Of a stretch of 64,000 bases of DNA, positions 47,301 to 57,524 are shown piece by piece. Each line of letters starts with the position of its first letter. Position 1 is the stretch's first letter. The DNA is taken from positions 3,698,270-3,762,269 of the forward strand of contig OZ020265.1 of assembly GCA_963971285.1 (NCBI GenBank), in the 5' to 3' direction. Made by a program: the position numbers and the translations under genes. The stretch comes from Astropecten irregularis (lineage: Eukaryota > Echinodermata > Asteroidea > Paxillosida > Astropectinidae). The notes under the pieces were generated by a model. That model had not been told where the DNA came from and did not search any database. It saw only the letters and a program-made list of their open reading frames with translations.

Positions 47301-47420
47301 TGAGTGTTTGCCCTACACCTGTTTTGCTTACCGCTGCACTCCCTTGGAGTAAAAGGGAAAATCCTCAAATATGATGAAGTTGGGAAGAGAACAAAGGTTG
47401 CCTGTTGAGTGTAGACTTAA

Positions 47421-48126
47421 GGGGCGGTCAACACAGGCTTTCCCGTCTGTATCAAGTCTGTATCGCGGGTAGAATTTAGAGATTTTTTTTGCCCGTGGTT
47501 GCCCGTGGTGGAAAATGTGCAAAATTGTCTCACCCGCGGTTTTCCCGTGGTATGCCCGCGGAACAACCGCCGGCGACTATTTCGCGTCCTCTTCACGGGT
47601 GAAGCGCGGCGGTACGGCGGCCTCATCGCGGATGAAGCACGGCGGTAATGCACAACTGACGAATGCTTGGCAAATCCCGCTTTTTTTATATACCTAAAAT
47701 CAGACGTTGTATGGCCGTGGACAATCGTATTTTGGAACGTGTACAAGACGCCATTGAACGTGATTAAGCCGGTATTGGGCCGCTCTGTATACGCTGAGAA
47801 AGGCGTCTTACCGCGTGTAACCACGTATGAACCGCTGCCGTAGCACGTCCTAGCACGTTCGTTCAGCGTCTGTACCACGTCTGTAGCGCGTGTTTACCAC
47901 GTGTGCCGCCCGCGGTTACCCGTGGTCTAAATTTTTGAGCAGCGCAAAACTTTTTCGAGCGGTCAACCGCGTGTGAATTTCTTAGCGCGTGTAACGCCGG
48001 GTAAAGTACGGCTGTAACGCGTCTTTATCTCGACCTCAAAGCGTCCAACAGCGTCTGCTTCACGGGCAGTAATTTTTGGCCGCGATACAGACGTGATACA
48101 GACGGGAAAGCCTGTGTGACCGCCCC
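47421..48126. mobile_element. 706-bp inverted-repeat element flanked by TTAA/TTTA
   Basis: Inverted repeats of about 50 bp: left GGGGCGGTCAACACAGGCTT, reverse complement of right GGGGCGGTCACACAGGCTTT, both continuing CCCGTCTGTATC. Flanked by TTAA at 47417-47420 and TTTA at 48127-48130. A TTAA target suits piggyBac or Kolobok; GGGG ends suit Kolobok better (inference). The interior is G/C-rich, with repeated CCCGTGGT / ACCACGTGT words and no transposase. Open frames here follow the repeats. Confidence 0.75.
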
Positions 48127-48129
48127 TTT

Positions 48130-49060
48130 ACAGGAGGAAGGTCCTACAGAAGAGGACAATGAAACCACATTTTGCACTCAAAATATGAGGCATGAATTGC
48201 AAGAGACATGCCAGGAAGTGCCTGGCATCATTAAGAAATTGTAATCGAAAGGCACACAGCAGAGGGCTGAAGGACAGTCAGTTCATTGGGATAGGTCCTT
48301 TCCTATAGTCAAGAGGCTCTCTGATGTTACTGACAGGATGCACTTGAATCCGGGAAGCAGAAAACTCCAGCATCTGGCACCAAAACATTTAGTCTGACCT
48401 GGGATTTGTTTTGTCTGCCCAGACCTTGAAATTGGAAATAAATGACATGTTCTGTGAAAGTGCCTTGGTTCCCAACAGCCTCTCAGTTGACACCCGAAGC
48501 CACTGAACAATGTTTTCCAGTTTCACAGTACAATTTCCTTGCTTGGACTGTGGGTACATGGTAGAACTCCCTGAGAATGGAAAGTACAGTAACGTGGAGA
48601 GCCTCACTCATAATCGCATTCTCAACATTGCCCAGGATGGGATTTACCTTGCATCAAGATTGACGAGAGAGACAGACCCGTCCTTAACCTTCAGAAAGTT
48701 TACCGGCAAATAATGGTTGGTGATGCCGTGGTCAAGGTTTTCAATGATGTTGTTCGAGATGCTCAAACTGAGCAGCCTCTCCTAAGTGCACACTTCCTCA
48801 TAGGGACGAGGATAGCGATGGTTCACACCTTCATTGGCATTGTGTCCAGGCCGAGTGGACTCCAAACGGCTTGTTTCATACTCAGTGGCCTTTGAGAATG
48901 ACACAGCCATAACAGGGCAAGAAATGAGTAGGGGTGAATATGCGTTACCTTCAGGTATTAAGGAGGGCCATGATGCAGTCCTGGTTTGGGACAACAATGA
49001 TTTTAGAGAGGAGACTCTTTCAGGATGAGGGACAATACATAACACAAACGACATAATTAT
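48130..49060 (+). pseudogene. Uncharacterised invertebrate family, copy 2
   Basis: HNRILNIAQDGIYLASR near 48610-48660 and DNNDFREETLSG near 48990-49030, then GTIHNTNDIIIQHP near 49030-49070. These fit the family at 12.9-13.8 kb: 'AQDxIYxxSxGR' and 'DNxDxxEETLxGxGTTHxTNxIxIQ' blocks. GVPQ-type retro motifs are absent. Function unknown. The pieces lie in several frames. Moderate call. Confidence 0.45.
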
Positions 49061-49460
49061 TCAGCATCCCATTGCAACATCATCTCCCAAACAGTCTGAA
49101 GCTGCACCAACATTCCAGAAAGCCCACCAGCCAACGATTAAAACACCTGATACAAACATCATACAATACTTTGGGAGTCAGAAGGAAGGGCCTGAGACTG
49201 CTGCCAAAGATGTGCCACTCAGGGTTCCTGCTTTTAAAGTGATCCAAGAATATCCTCGACAGCTGGATTTGGCATACAACTTAACAAGGTGAAGCTGTCA
49301 AGGTACATGCATGGACTGGAAAAATCTACTCTCTGCATGTTTTGCCAGGGGAAACAAGCAAATATCGGTATGTGATCAGCATCTTCCAATGGTCCCCTGG
49401 AGCAAAATTCATTCCCCCCAAGCAGTGACAATAGACACAAGGAGAGTTTTCAAGAGCAAG
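49061..49460 (+). other. Possible continuation of the same remnant
   Basis: One frame stays open through KTPDTNIIQYFGSQKEG and LRVPAFKVIQEYPRQ (49140-49270). No family recognised. Confidence 0.3.
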
Positions 49461-49462
49461 AG

Positions 49463-49792
49463 ATGGATTTCAATCCACCCCTAACGCGAGTCCAAGGAGC
49501 ACTCTCATCAATGGCGGCATTATTTTCAACTCTGGTCTTCTTTTGGAGACCTGTAGGTGTCCTACAAGTAAAGCTGAAGTGTCCCAATGCCATGTGCCCT
49601 GCACCACCAGGAAGCAACTTCACCAGATGTGGCTATGGGAACTTTGCCAGGCAGGTTTGCAGCTTAAGATGCACTTATGCCTTACTGACTGAATGCTTGA
49701 TGAAATTTAATGTTCTTTTTGCATGCAAATGCGTCAGATCAACCATTGATCACCATACCAACTTAAATCAATGTCCGACATATAACACATAG
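49463..49792 (+). pseudogene. Cysteine-rich DUF6729-like remnant
   Basis: A 109-codon open stretch has FWRPVGVLQVKLKCPNAMCP, then APPGSNFTRCGYGNFARQVC and TYALLTECL. The pattern 'W-RPV-x-x-x-x-KCPN-x-x-CxxPPG...RCGY....RxV......Y.L.TE.L.C' resembles the zinc-binding front of DUF6729-type proteins, known from many repeated invertebrate sequences of unknown role. Only this block survives. Confidence 0.4.
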
Positions 49793-50485
49793 TGTAGAGT
49801 TCCAATCATCAGTTGATGGAATGATGTACATTAAGGACAGTTTTATTGATTGCAGATAAGGCCTGCCAGGAAATGTCCCTTGAGGGAGGATATTTCCCAT
49901 CACTTTATGCTCTTCACACACGCATGAGGGAATGCAACAGTCTTTCTAGTGTTCAGGTTTTGGCAAATGGCAAGGGAGTGCAAGAAGAGTTAGAACAGAA
50001 AATACAATGTATCACTGAAAATCTGTCCTGAGCAGAAGTAAATGAACTCACCAGTACAATAACTGGTGATGGCACAACTGTTAGTTCTTGATTACATGTA
50101 ACCAATTTGGCTTTGTTGTTATAACAGATACATGGCTATTGCTATAGCTGAGGTTTCACAAATGTATGAATCCATTTTGGAAGTACTTAAGGATGTTGTC
50201 ATGGATACCAAAACCTTGCATTCTATAACTGTAAATGGTAAAATGTTCAGACTCAACGATGTCATTTGTGCAGACTTGCAATTTGTGAATACAATCTTGG
50301 GCTGGCAGAAAATATTCCTTCGATAACTGTTGCCCTTAGTGCAAAACCAAATATCATATTTCTATGATGTGTTGAAGAAGTACCAGCCATGGTCGAGCCA
50401 CATGCAAAGCTGGTTTTACACCTCACCGGAGGAAATTTTCCTCGCCCATGATAGTTGTGATGGGGATAATACCCAAACCCAAGAT
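49793..50485 (+). other. Unassigned sequence with short open frames
   Basis: 49846-50031 and 50132-50326 have open frames without motifs I can name. This region is not part of the duplication that starts at 50489. Confidence 0.35.
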
Positions 50486-50505
50486 GAAGCTGGACGAGAG
50501 ACTCA

Positions 50506-51412
50506 ATGCTTCAAACATCCTTCTTTCCAGACACCATGCCCCATGACAGAATCATGAACTTGCTGCACTTCACCGATAACAATCAGGCAGATAAAGACAG
50601 ACTCTGCAAGCTACGGCCCATAATAGACGACTTGACCAACAAATTCAAGTCCGTCTATCTTCCCACCAGTCAGATTACTACAGACGAGTTGCTGTGGAAG
50701 TTCAAGGGGAGACTGAAGTTCTGGCAGTACAACCCCAGCAAGCGTGCAAAATTTGGCATCAAGGTCTACAGGGTCTGCCAGAGCACCGGAGATGCAGCCG
50801 GGTACACCTGGAAGACCGAGACGACACGCCGGCCAGTACCAAGTTCGTCATGTATCTGAATGCTATCTCCTGGCCAAGGGCTACACCATCTTCCTGGATA
50901 ACTGGTTCAGCAGTCCTTCCCTGTATACCACAGCCCAAGAGGTTCTTCATGATCCAGTACACCAATCTGCTGGCTTCGTCCCACAGATCCGTTAGGAAAA
51001 GCATCAAGTGGTACAAGGAAGTTTTCTTGTTCCTCCTTGATGTATGCCTTGTAAATTCATTTCTTGTATATAAAGAACTGGGTGGGACTGCACGAGATAC
51101 ATTTTTGTCCTTGAAGACCACACTTGTAACCGAGTAGTGTGAAACACACATGGGTAATTTGCCAGTGTATATATCAAGAGGTAGACCAGCCACTTTTCCT
51201 TGGCCAGCAAGACTGACAGGAAACATTTTCCAGCCGATATAGTTGCCATCGGTAACAGACCACAATCGTATAGGCGATGTGCAGTTTGTTAAAGAAATAA
51301 CAAACAAAAACAAACAAGATACAAGTGTGATATGTGTGGTGTCAATTTATGTGCAACACCATGCTTCAAATCATACCACTCTTAGATCACATCATGTAAT
51401 GCAACCATTTTT
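50506..51412 (+). pseudogene. piggyBac transposase remnant, copy 1
   Basis: MPHDRIMNLLHFTDNNQADK, then CKLRPIIDDLTNKFKSVYLP and TTDELLWKFKGRLKFWQYNP (first catalytic D, near 50682). A +1-type frame change near 50820 leads to YTIFLDNWFSSPSLYTT (second catalytic D, near 50897), and a further change leads to KSIKWYKEVFLFLLDVCLVN (near 51001). The segment with the third catalytic D (GGVDxxDQ) is deleted between them. A C-terminal cysteine-rich finger ends the gene: RRCAVC near 51275 and CDMCGVNLCATPCFKSYHS ending at about 51380. Dead by both lesions, which copy 2 shares. It probably lacks its N-terminus. Confidence 0.85.
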
Positions 51413-51639
51413 TGTTTTTACTTTATATTGGTTTATTCTCAAAATAATGTTTGCTTTATTTATCAAAATCAACTTGTAATTGTAAATTGAAATGTGATTT
51501 GTGAGAAAGAAGAGAAGAAAAGTTAGAAAAAATAAATGAAAAGAAAGAATACAATGAGTTCAGAACAAGAAATCTTTGTCCCTGTCTTTTGATTTTTCGT
51601 ATCTCTTTGCATATAGGATAACATAAAATATCCAAATAA

Positions 51640-52215
51640 TGCAAGGGGCCCTCCCAGGACACCTCACAAGGGGCCATGGCCATTCGTGAGGGACCTGGGG
51701 TTCTACAGCAAGGACCAGTAGGCCAACAAGTTTAGGGACTCCTCACAGCCACCCTACATCGTACCAGACAAGTGCGATGGGAAAATGCCATGGGATGAGT
51801 ACCAGGAACTATTTCACGTGTCCTATGAGGTTAATGGGTGGACGGATGCACAAGCCCTCCACTACCTAAGGGCTAGTCTGCAAGGCAGTACATTAAGGGT
51901 CCTTGGCAGTAGTAGTGGTGTGCAATACCATAGTTATGAAGGGTTGTTAGAGTTGGTTAGGCAGTAGGTTAGGCCAGGGCACCAGGCGGAGAACTACATG
52001 ATGGAGCTAACGGTCCATAGGCAGAAACCAAAAGAGACTTTGCAAGAACTTAGGCAAGGAATTTGGCATACAAGGCATACCCAGACATACCTCCGGATAG
52101 CCGGGATAGGCTGGCTAGGAACCATTTTGCAGATGCCATAGAGAATCAAAGTATCCATGAAGGTACATGTATGTTCCATGCCAAGCCAAGTAGTCTGAAT
52201 GACTACATTGTCCTG
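51640..52215 (+). mobile_element. Ty3/gypsy gag fossil, duplicated copy 1
   Basis: MPWDEYQELFHVSYEVNGWT, then AQALHYLRASLQGSTLRVLG (51785-51900), and later LARNHFADAIENQSIHEGT near 52110-52160. Matches the capsid-like part of G2 gag (LARGHFTDAIASQAIREGI). Broken; no pol nearby. It lies within the segmental duplication. Confidence 0.75.
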
Positions 52216-52544
52216 AGTGGAAACAGAAACAAGATTATATATTTCACTTGATGGTCAGGCAACAAATTTCTCTCTCTTGGCAATGTGCCTGTAAACAGCC
52301 ATGCTACCTGCATTCACAGCATCTCTCAAGGTTATTTGATCATGTTCTGTCCAACCTCTTTCCTGAATGGAACACGTTGCAATTTCAAAACCGAACACAC
52401 AATTACACAGGGTTTGCCTTAATCCAATTTAATCACCCATACACTACCCCTAAGACAAAACGCACCAGAATAAACGTCTGAACTTCAGTGAATAAATGCA
52501 AGGGTAACAAATTCATAGGGGAAGGAGGGTAGGGCAGTCCACGT

Positions 52545-52890
52545 ATGGACCCACGCCAAATCCAGCGGCTCAATGAGACAGGTGAGATCCTGCTTGGGAA
52601 GGAGCATTTGTTCCAACAGAAAGTTGATAACTGGTTAGCTAAAGTGAAAGAGGTCCCTAGGTGTGATGAGGGAGCATTGGGATCAGGAGCAGGACCCACC
52701 AAGCAGGCTGCATTGGTGGAAGAAAGTGCTGTATTTTGTGCTCAACACAAGAAAGTTGCAGGGAAAAAGTTTGTTGATGAAGTTGGCACTTTCGACATAA
52801 ACACGTCTGGAATATATTTTATTTTGCGGACAATCCCAGGAAAGCGCCTATGGATATTCATTTGCAAAAATAGTCGTATGAAAATCGTAT
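52545..52890 (+). other. Unknown open frame at the duplication edge, copy 1
   Basis: Starts MDPRQIQRLNETGEILLGKE and is open for 115 codons, but leaves the duplicated sequence near 52692. Copy 2 begins MDPRQIQWLNETGEILFGKE at 57525 and continues with a different tail. No family recognised. Confidence 0.4.
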
Positions 52891-52891
52891 G

Positions 52892-54040
52892 AAACGACTC
52901 ATGAAAAAAGCACATTTCACAGCAAAGGAAGATATTGCAATGAAGAAGTTTCCTAAACTATGCGATTTACAGGAAATCAACGGCTTCGACATGGGTGCCA
53001 ATTACAGGACTGATAAAAAAATGTTGTGAATTCATAGATGCCATAGCAAAATCAGCTCATGATGATATTGCACAGGAGATCGATGAGCCAAGATATTTTA
53101 CTGTGTAAGCAGACGGAACAACTGATCGTGCCGTTAGAGAACAAGAGGCAGTGTATGTTAGGTACGTCAACAAGGGTGAAGTTGTAACAAAGATGGTCAA
53201 TTGCGTAGATCTTAAAGCTGGAAATGCGCAGGGAGTCCTTGAAGGTATAGACAAAGGTCTAGCATCAGTGGGTGTGGATGAAGCAATGCAGAAAACAGAA
53301 ACTCATATCATGCCCTTCGTGGTGATCCTCCTCATCTCATTGTCATTTTGGCTGAGGAGCAGTTTGCAGCAGTTTATTACTTATATTGACCTTATTCCTT
53401 CTGCTGTTGTATCCCTTCAAGGTGATCCTCCTCATCTCCTTGTCATTTTGGCTGATGAGCAGTTTGCAGCAGTTTATTACTTATCATGCAATTTCGACGG
53501 TGCTGCGGTCAACATGGGGAAAGACAATGGTGTGACCAAAAGACTTACGGATAGAGTTGGGACACACTTAATCAGTGTTCATTGTGTTGCGCACAATTTG
53601 GAACTTGCCATTTTTGATGTAGTGAAGGATGGGGACAGTGACACTAAATACGTGGAAAATTTGAAAGATACTTTAAAAGGAGTGTACACATTTTACTACT
53701 TGAGTCCAAAGCAAAGAAGGGGCCTAAATGAATTGTCAGAGATTTTGGATGAGGTCGAACCCTACTACAGCGGTGTGAAGCAAGTTCGGTGACAATAGAA
53801 CATCTTGAACATGCCTCAATTGGTGTGACAGCTGGAAACAATCCATCGTCTAATGCTGCTGGACTTGTAAAAAAGTTGAAAGATATCAACTTTGTCAAGT
53901 TAATGTATTTCATGCATGATTCTAAGGAGGTGTTGTCAACCCTGTTGCAAAATTTGCAAGCAGAGAAGTTGCTCGTGACCGATGTAAAGCATGAAATAAG
54001 TGAGGCAAAGATTGAAGCTTGAGACTTTAAAGACATCGGC
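52892..54040 (+). pseudogene. hAT-superfamily (ZNF862/DUF4371-like) transposase remnant
   Basis: MKKAHFTAKEDIAMKKFPKL and CDLQEINGFDMG (about 52899-53000), ADGTTD near 53110 (first catalytic region), EQEAVYVRYVNKGEVVTKMV at 53140-53200, CNFDGAAVNMGKDNGVTKRL (about 53490-53550), VHCVAHNLELAIFDVVKDGD and YYLSPKQRRGLNELSEILDE, then IEHLEHASIG and LKDINFVKLMYFMHDSKEVL (to about 53930). This is the order seen in ZNF862-like hAT proteins. It contains stops, frame changes and a 100-bp partial duplication, and lacks the C-terminal dimerisation domain. Confidence 0.8.
53311..53490 (+). repeat. Partial tandem duplication inside the hAT remnant
   Basis: 'ggtgatcctcctcatctc' to 'agtttattacttat' at 53321-53386 recurs at 53421-53484, exactly 100 bp apart. 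Because 100 is not a multiple of 3, the two copies are read in different frames, giving ILLISLSFWL first and PPHLLVILAD second. Confidence 0.85.
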
Positions 54041-54374
54041 AGGAAAATCTGGGAACAAGTTTGCTGATAACTTTGACTCAAAAACTAACGTTCTCAAACA
54101 TGGTACATGTAAAGGGAGCATACAACTAACACAAAAGTCTGGCGGAAGAACTCGCGCACGTCCAGCAACGACAATGGACGGTCAAGATGATCCTGAGCGT
54201 GAGGCACAATCTGACGGCACGGACAATTTTTGGATGGATTCCATCAAATCCCACGACCAGTCCAAAAACCACAAGGCTGCTGTGTTGCGTCATGCTGCTA
54301 GCCTGATGGAACCGGGAACGAGCAAGGATGAAAGAATGTTGAAAGCTATGAATGAATCTCCATTTAGTCTTTGA
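54000..54374 (+). pseudogene. hAT-type zinc-finger stretch downstream of the body
   Basis: A 124-codon open frame starts like the hAT body (LETLKTSAGKSG) and then reads TDNFWMDSIKSHDQSKNHKA (about 54220-54280), which resembles the N-terminal TTF/BED-like finger of ZNF862-type proteins (F...SI..HD.SKNHK). In intact relatives that finger lies before the body. Either a second copy's 5' end has been joined here or the element is rearranged. Confidence 0.5.
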
Positions 54375-54515
54375 TTAAAATAACCTTGTGGTAAATTCAA
54401 TAAAGGGCTAGGAAAACTTGCTGCGGGCTCTTAAAAAACTCAATTTACTAGCCCGGTGGGCTAGTTAAAAAAAACCTTAAGTGCGAGGCCTTAGCTGTAC
54501 TGGACAAGAGACTCA

Positions 54516-55172
54516 ATGCTTCAAACATCCTTCTTTCCAGACACCATGCCCCGTGACAGAATCATGAACTTGCTGCACTTCACCGATAACAATCAGGCAG
54601 ATAAAGACAGACTCTGCAAGCTACGGCCCATAATAGACGACTTGACCAACAAATTCAAGTCCGTCTATCTTCCCACCAGTCAGATTACTACAGACGAGTT
54701 GCTGTGGAAGTTCAAGGGGAGACTGAAGTTCTGGCAGTACAACCCCAGCAAGCGTGCAAGATTTGGCATCAAGGTCTACAGGGTCTGCCAGAGCACCGGA
54801 GATGCAGCCGGGTACACCTGGAAGACCGAGACGACACGCCGGCCAGTACCAAGTTCGTCATGTATCTGAATGCTATCTCCTGGCCAAGGGCTACACCATC
54901 TTCCTGGACAACTGGTTCAGCAGTCCTTCCCTGTATACCACAGCCCAAGAGGTTCTTCATGATCCAGTACACCAATCTGCTGGCTTCGTCCAACAGATCC
55001 GTTAGGAAAAGCATCAAGTGGTACAAGGAAGTTTTCTTGTTCCTCCTTGATGTATGCCTTGTAAATTCATTTCTTGTATATAAAGAACTGGGTGGGACTG
55101 CACGAGATACATTTTTGTCCTTGAAGACCACACTTGTAACCGAGTAGTGTGAAACACACGTGGGTAATTTGC
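54516..55172 (+). pseudogene. piggyBac transposase remnant, copy 2, 5' part
   Basis: Nearly identical to copy 1: MPRDRIMNLLHFTDNNQADK, TTDELLWKFKGRLKFWQYNP, YTIFLDNWFSSPSLYTT and KSIKWYKEVFLFLLDVCLVN, with the same frame changes and the same loss of the third catalytic region. About six substitutions against copy 1 over about 690 bp. The C-terminal part lies beyond the inserted element. Confidence 0.85.
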
Positions 55173-55180
55173 CAGTGTAT
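55173..55180. repeat. Target-site duplication, left (CAGTGTAT)
   Basis: CAGTGTAT here and at 56260-56267. Copy 1 of the segmental duplication has a single CAGTGTAT at the same place (51169-51178), the unoccupied site. Confidence 0.9.
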
Positions 55181-56259
55181 TAGGGCTGTGCGTTCTACCC
55201 GGGTACTCGAAACCCGACCGAAACCATCGAGTACCCGGCTCCATTTTTTCGATTCTATTACCCGTAAAAAAATAACAACCATGCCCTTTTTCATATAATA
55301 CATCACTGACCTGCAAAATTTGTAGTTTTTTGCAATGTCAAAAGCAGATTATTTCCCGCAAATCTGTACCGAAGCTGGCAGCGAGCCACAATTATCGACG
55401 CAGTCCGGCCGCGATCTACGGTACCCGACAACGCGACGCACCCCGGCCGCGATATAGGCCTACATGTACCGACCAAAAATCCTACCGCGTACGGCAGACC
55501 ATCGGAACCGACCGAGCCCACACCGTGCACACACAGTACGTACGGTGTATACAGTATGTAGTCTTCCTGCCCACACGTGGTCGAGACTGGTGCACGTTGT
55601 TTTGACATCGTGGCTATTACGCGTGGCCGTGTGTGGGGCGGATACCAGTCATGGAACATTCGGAATTACCATGCTGACCATGTGCACAATGCATCGTGAT
55701 TACGTCTTAATAATGCGTTTGTCGCCCTAGTAATTTTTCTCACGTTATTTCTTGAGATCTAGCACATGAACGTGCAAAGTGTGTTTCTTCTAATTGGCCA
55801 ACTGGACAAAATTACTGACTGAAATTCAAGTAAGATTTAGCTGATCAGGAAAATGCGATTTACGGGGTGGTCAGAATATTTTACGGGGAACACGCAACGA
55901 AATAACAACCCTGACAACAATGCATACATCGTGTTTGATGTCGGTGTTCGATGTCGGAAAAAAGATCACGCTAACTTTTGCTTGGCCTGTCATGTCGGTA
56001 GAAATAGCGTAAACTAAAATTCGGCACCCCTAAAAAAAGCCGAAATCCGCTAAAGGTCGGGGTGTTTTGGGGAAGGTCTGGTAATTTTTTAGCACGCCTG
56101 GCTCGGAGCCCCGATACGGTACTCACCAACGGCCATTACGCAACATACTTCCGGGTTCTTAATTTCTTATGTTTTATATTATATCGCGGGTACCCGGGTA
56201 CCCGCCCGTTTGGGCAAAGGGTACTCGGGTCCAAAATTACCCGTGAATGCACAGCCCTA
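55181..56259. mobile_element. 1079-bp non-autonomous hAT-type element
   Basis: Ends TAGGGCTGTGCGTTCTACCC and, reverse-complemented, TAGGGCTGTGCATTCACGGG, with an 8-bp duplication CAGTGTAT. Subterminal repeats of CCCGGGTAC / GGGTACTCG occur near both ends. An 8-bp target and TAGGGCTGTGC-type ends are hAT features. The interior has open frames on both strands but no transposase motif. Confidence 0.9.
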
Positions 56260-56267
56260 CAGTGTAT

Positions 56268-56490
56268 ATATCAAGAGGTAGATCAGCCACTTTTCCTGGG
56301 CCAGAGAGACTGACAGGAAAACATTTTCCTGCTGATATAGATCCCACTGGAAACAGACCACAATCGTATAGGCGATGTGCAGTTTGTTAGAGAAATAACA
56401 AACGAAAACAAACAAGATATAAATGTGATATGTGTGATGTAAATTTATGTGCAACACCATGCTTCAAATCATACCACTCTTTGATAACAT
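56268..56490 (+). pseudogene. piggyBac remnant, copy 2, 3' part
   Basis: Continues after the insertion. It carries the cysteine-rich finger RRCAVC and CDMCDVNLCATPCFKSYHS, ending near 56482. It differs from copy 1 by roughly 8 percent, far more than the 5' part does. Confidence 0.8.
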
Positions 56491-56739
56491 TGTGTAATGC
56501 AACCATTTTGTTTTACTTTATATTGGTTTATTCTCAAAATAATTGTTTGCTTTATTTATCAAAATCTACTTGTAATTGTAAATTGAAATGTGATTTGTGA
56601 GAAAGAAGAGAAGAAAAGAGAAGAGAAAATAATTGAAAAGAAAGAATACAATGAGTTCAGAACAAGAAATCTTTGTCCCTGTCTTTTGATTTTTCGTATC
56701 TCTTTGCATATAGGATAACATAAAATATCCAAATAATGC

Positions 56740-57295
56740 AAGGGGCCCTCCCAGGACACCTCACAAGGGGCCATGGCCATTCGTGAGGGACCTGGGGTTC
56801 TACAGCAAGGACCAGTAGGCCAACAAGTTTAGGGACTCCTCACAGCCACCCTACATCGTACCAGACAAGTGCGATGGGAAAATGCCATGGGATGAGTACC
56901 AGGAACTATTTCACGTGTCCTATGAGGTTAATGGGTGGACGGATGCACAAGCCCTCCACTACCTAAGGGCTAGTCTGCAAGGCAGTACATTAAGGGTCCT
57001 TGGCAGTAGTAGTGGTGTGCAATACCATAGTTATGAAGGGTTGTTAGAGTTGGTTAGGCAGTAGGTTAGGCCAGGGCACCAGGCGGAGAACTACATGATG
57101 GAGCTAAAGGTCCGTAGGCAGAAGCCAAAAGAGACTTTGCAAGAACTTAGGCAAGGAATTTGGCATACAAGGCATACCCAGACATACCTCCGGATAGCAG
57201 GGATAGGCTGGCTAGGAACCATTTTGCAGATGTCATACAGAATCAAAGTACCTGTGAAGGTATGTTCCATGCCAAGCCACGTAGTCTGAATGACT
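56740..57295 (+). mobile_element. Ty3/gypsy gag fossil, duplicated copy 2
   Basis: Same capsid-like blocks as the copy at 51.8 kb (MPWDEYQELFHVSYEVNGWT; AQALHYLRASLQGSTLRVLG). About 470 bp here show no difference from copy 1 by eye. Broken. Confidence 0.75.
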
Positions 57296-57524
57296 AAATA
57301 CAATTGTCGAGGGAAAACAGAAACAAGATCATATATTTCACTTGATAGTCGGGCAAAAAATTTCGATCTCTAAAATGCAGAGTTACACAGGGTTTGCCTG
57401 AATCCAATTTAATCACCCATAAACTATCCCTAAGACAAAACGCACCAGAATGAACGTCTGAACTTCAGTGAATAAATGCAAGGTTAAAAAATTCATAGGG
57501 GAAGGAGGGTAGGGCAGTCCATGT

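Larger units (their letters stand above)
50489..52692 (+). repeat. Segmental duplication, copy 1
   Basis: Aligns in direct orientation with 54499-57664. It contains a dead piggyBac transposase, a gag fossil and the start of an unknown reading frame. By eye, the first ~690 bp differ at about six positions, the next ~300 bp at roughly 8 percent, about 470 bp around the gag fossil show no difference, and the last ~600 bp are more diverged with indels. Confidence 0.85.

Noticed and set aside
47421-48126. Minus-strand 153-codon frame at 47878-47417 as a gene
   Set aside because: It lies across the inverted repeat and G/C-rich iterons of a non-coding element.
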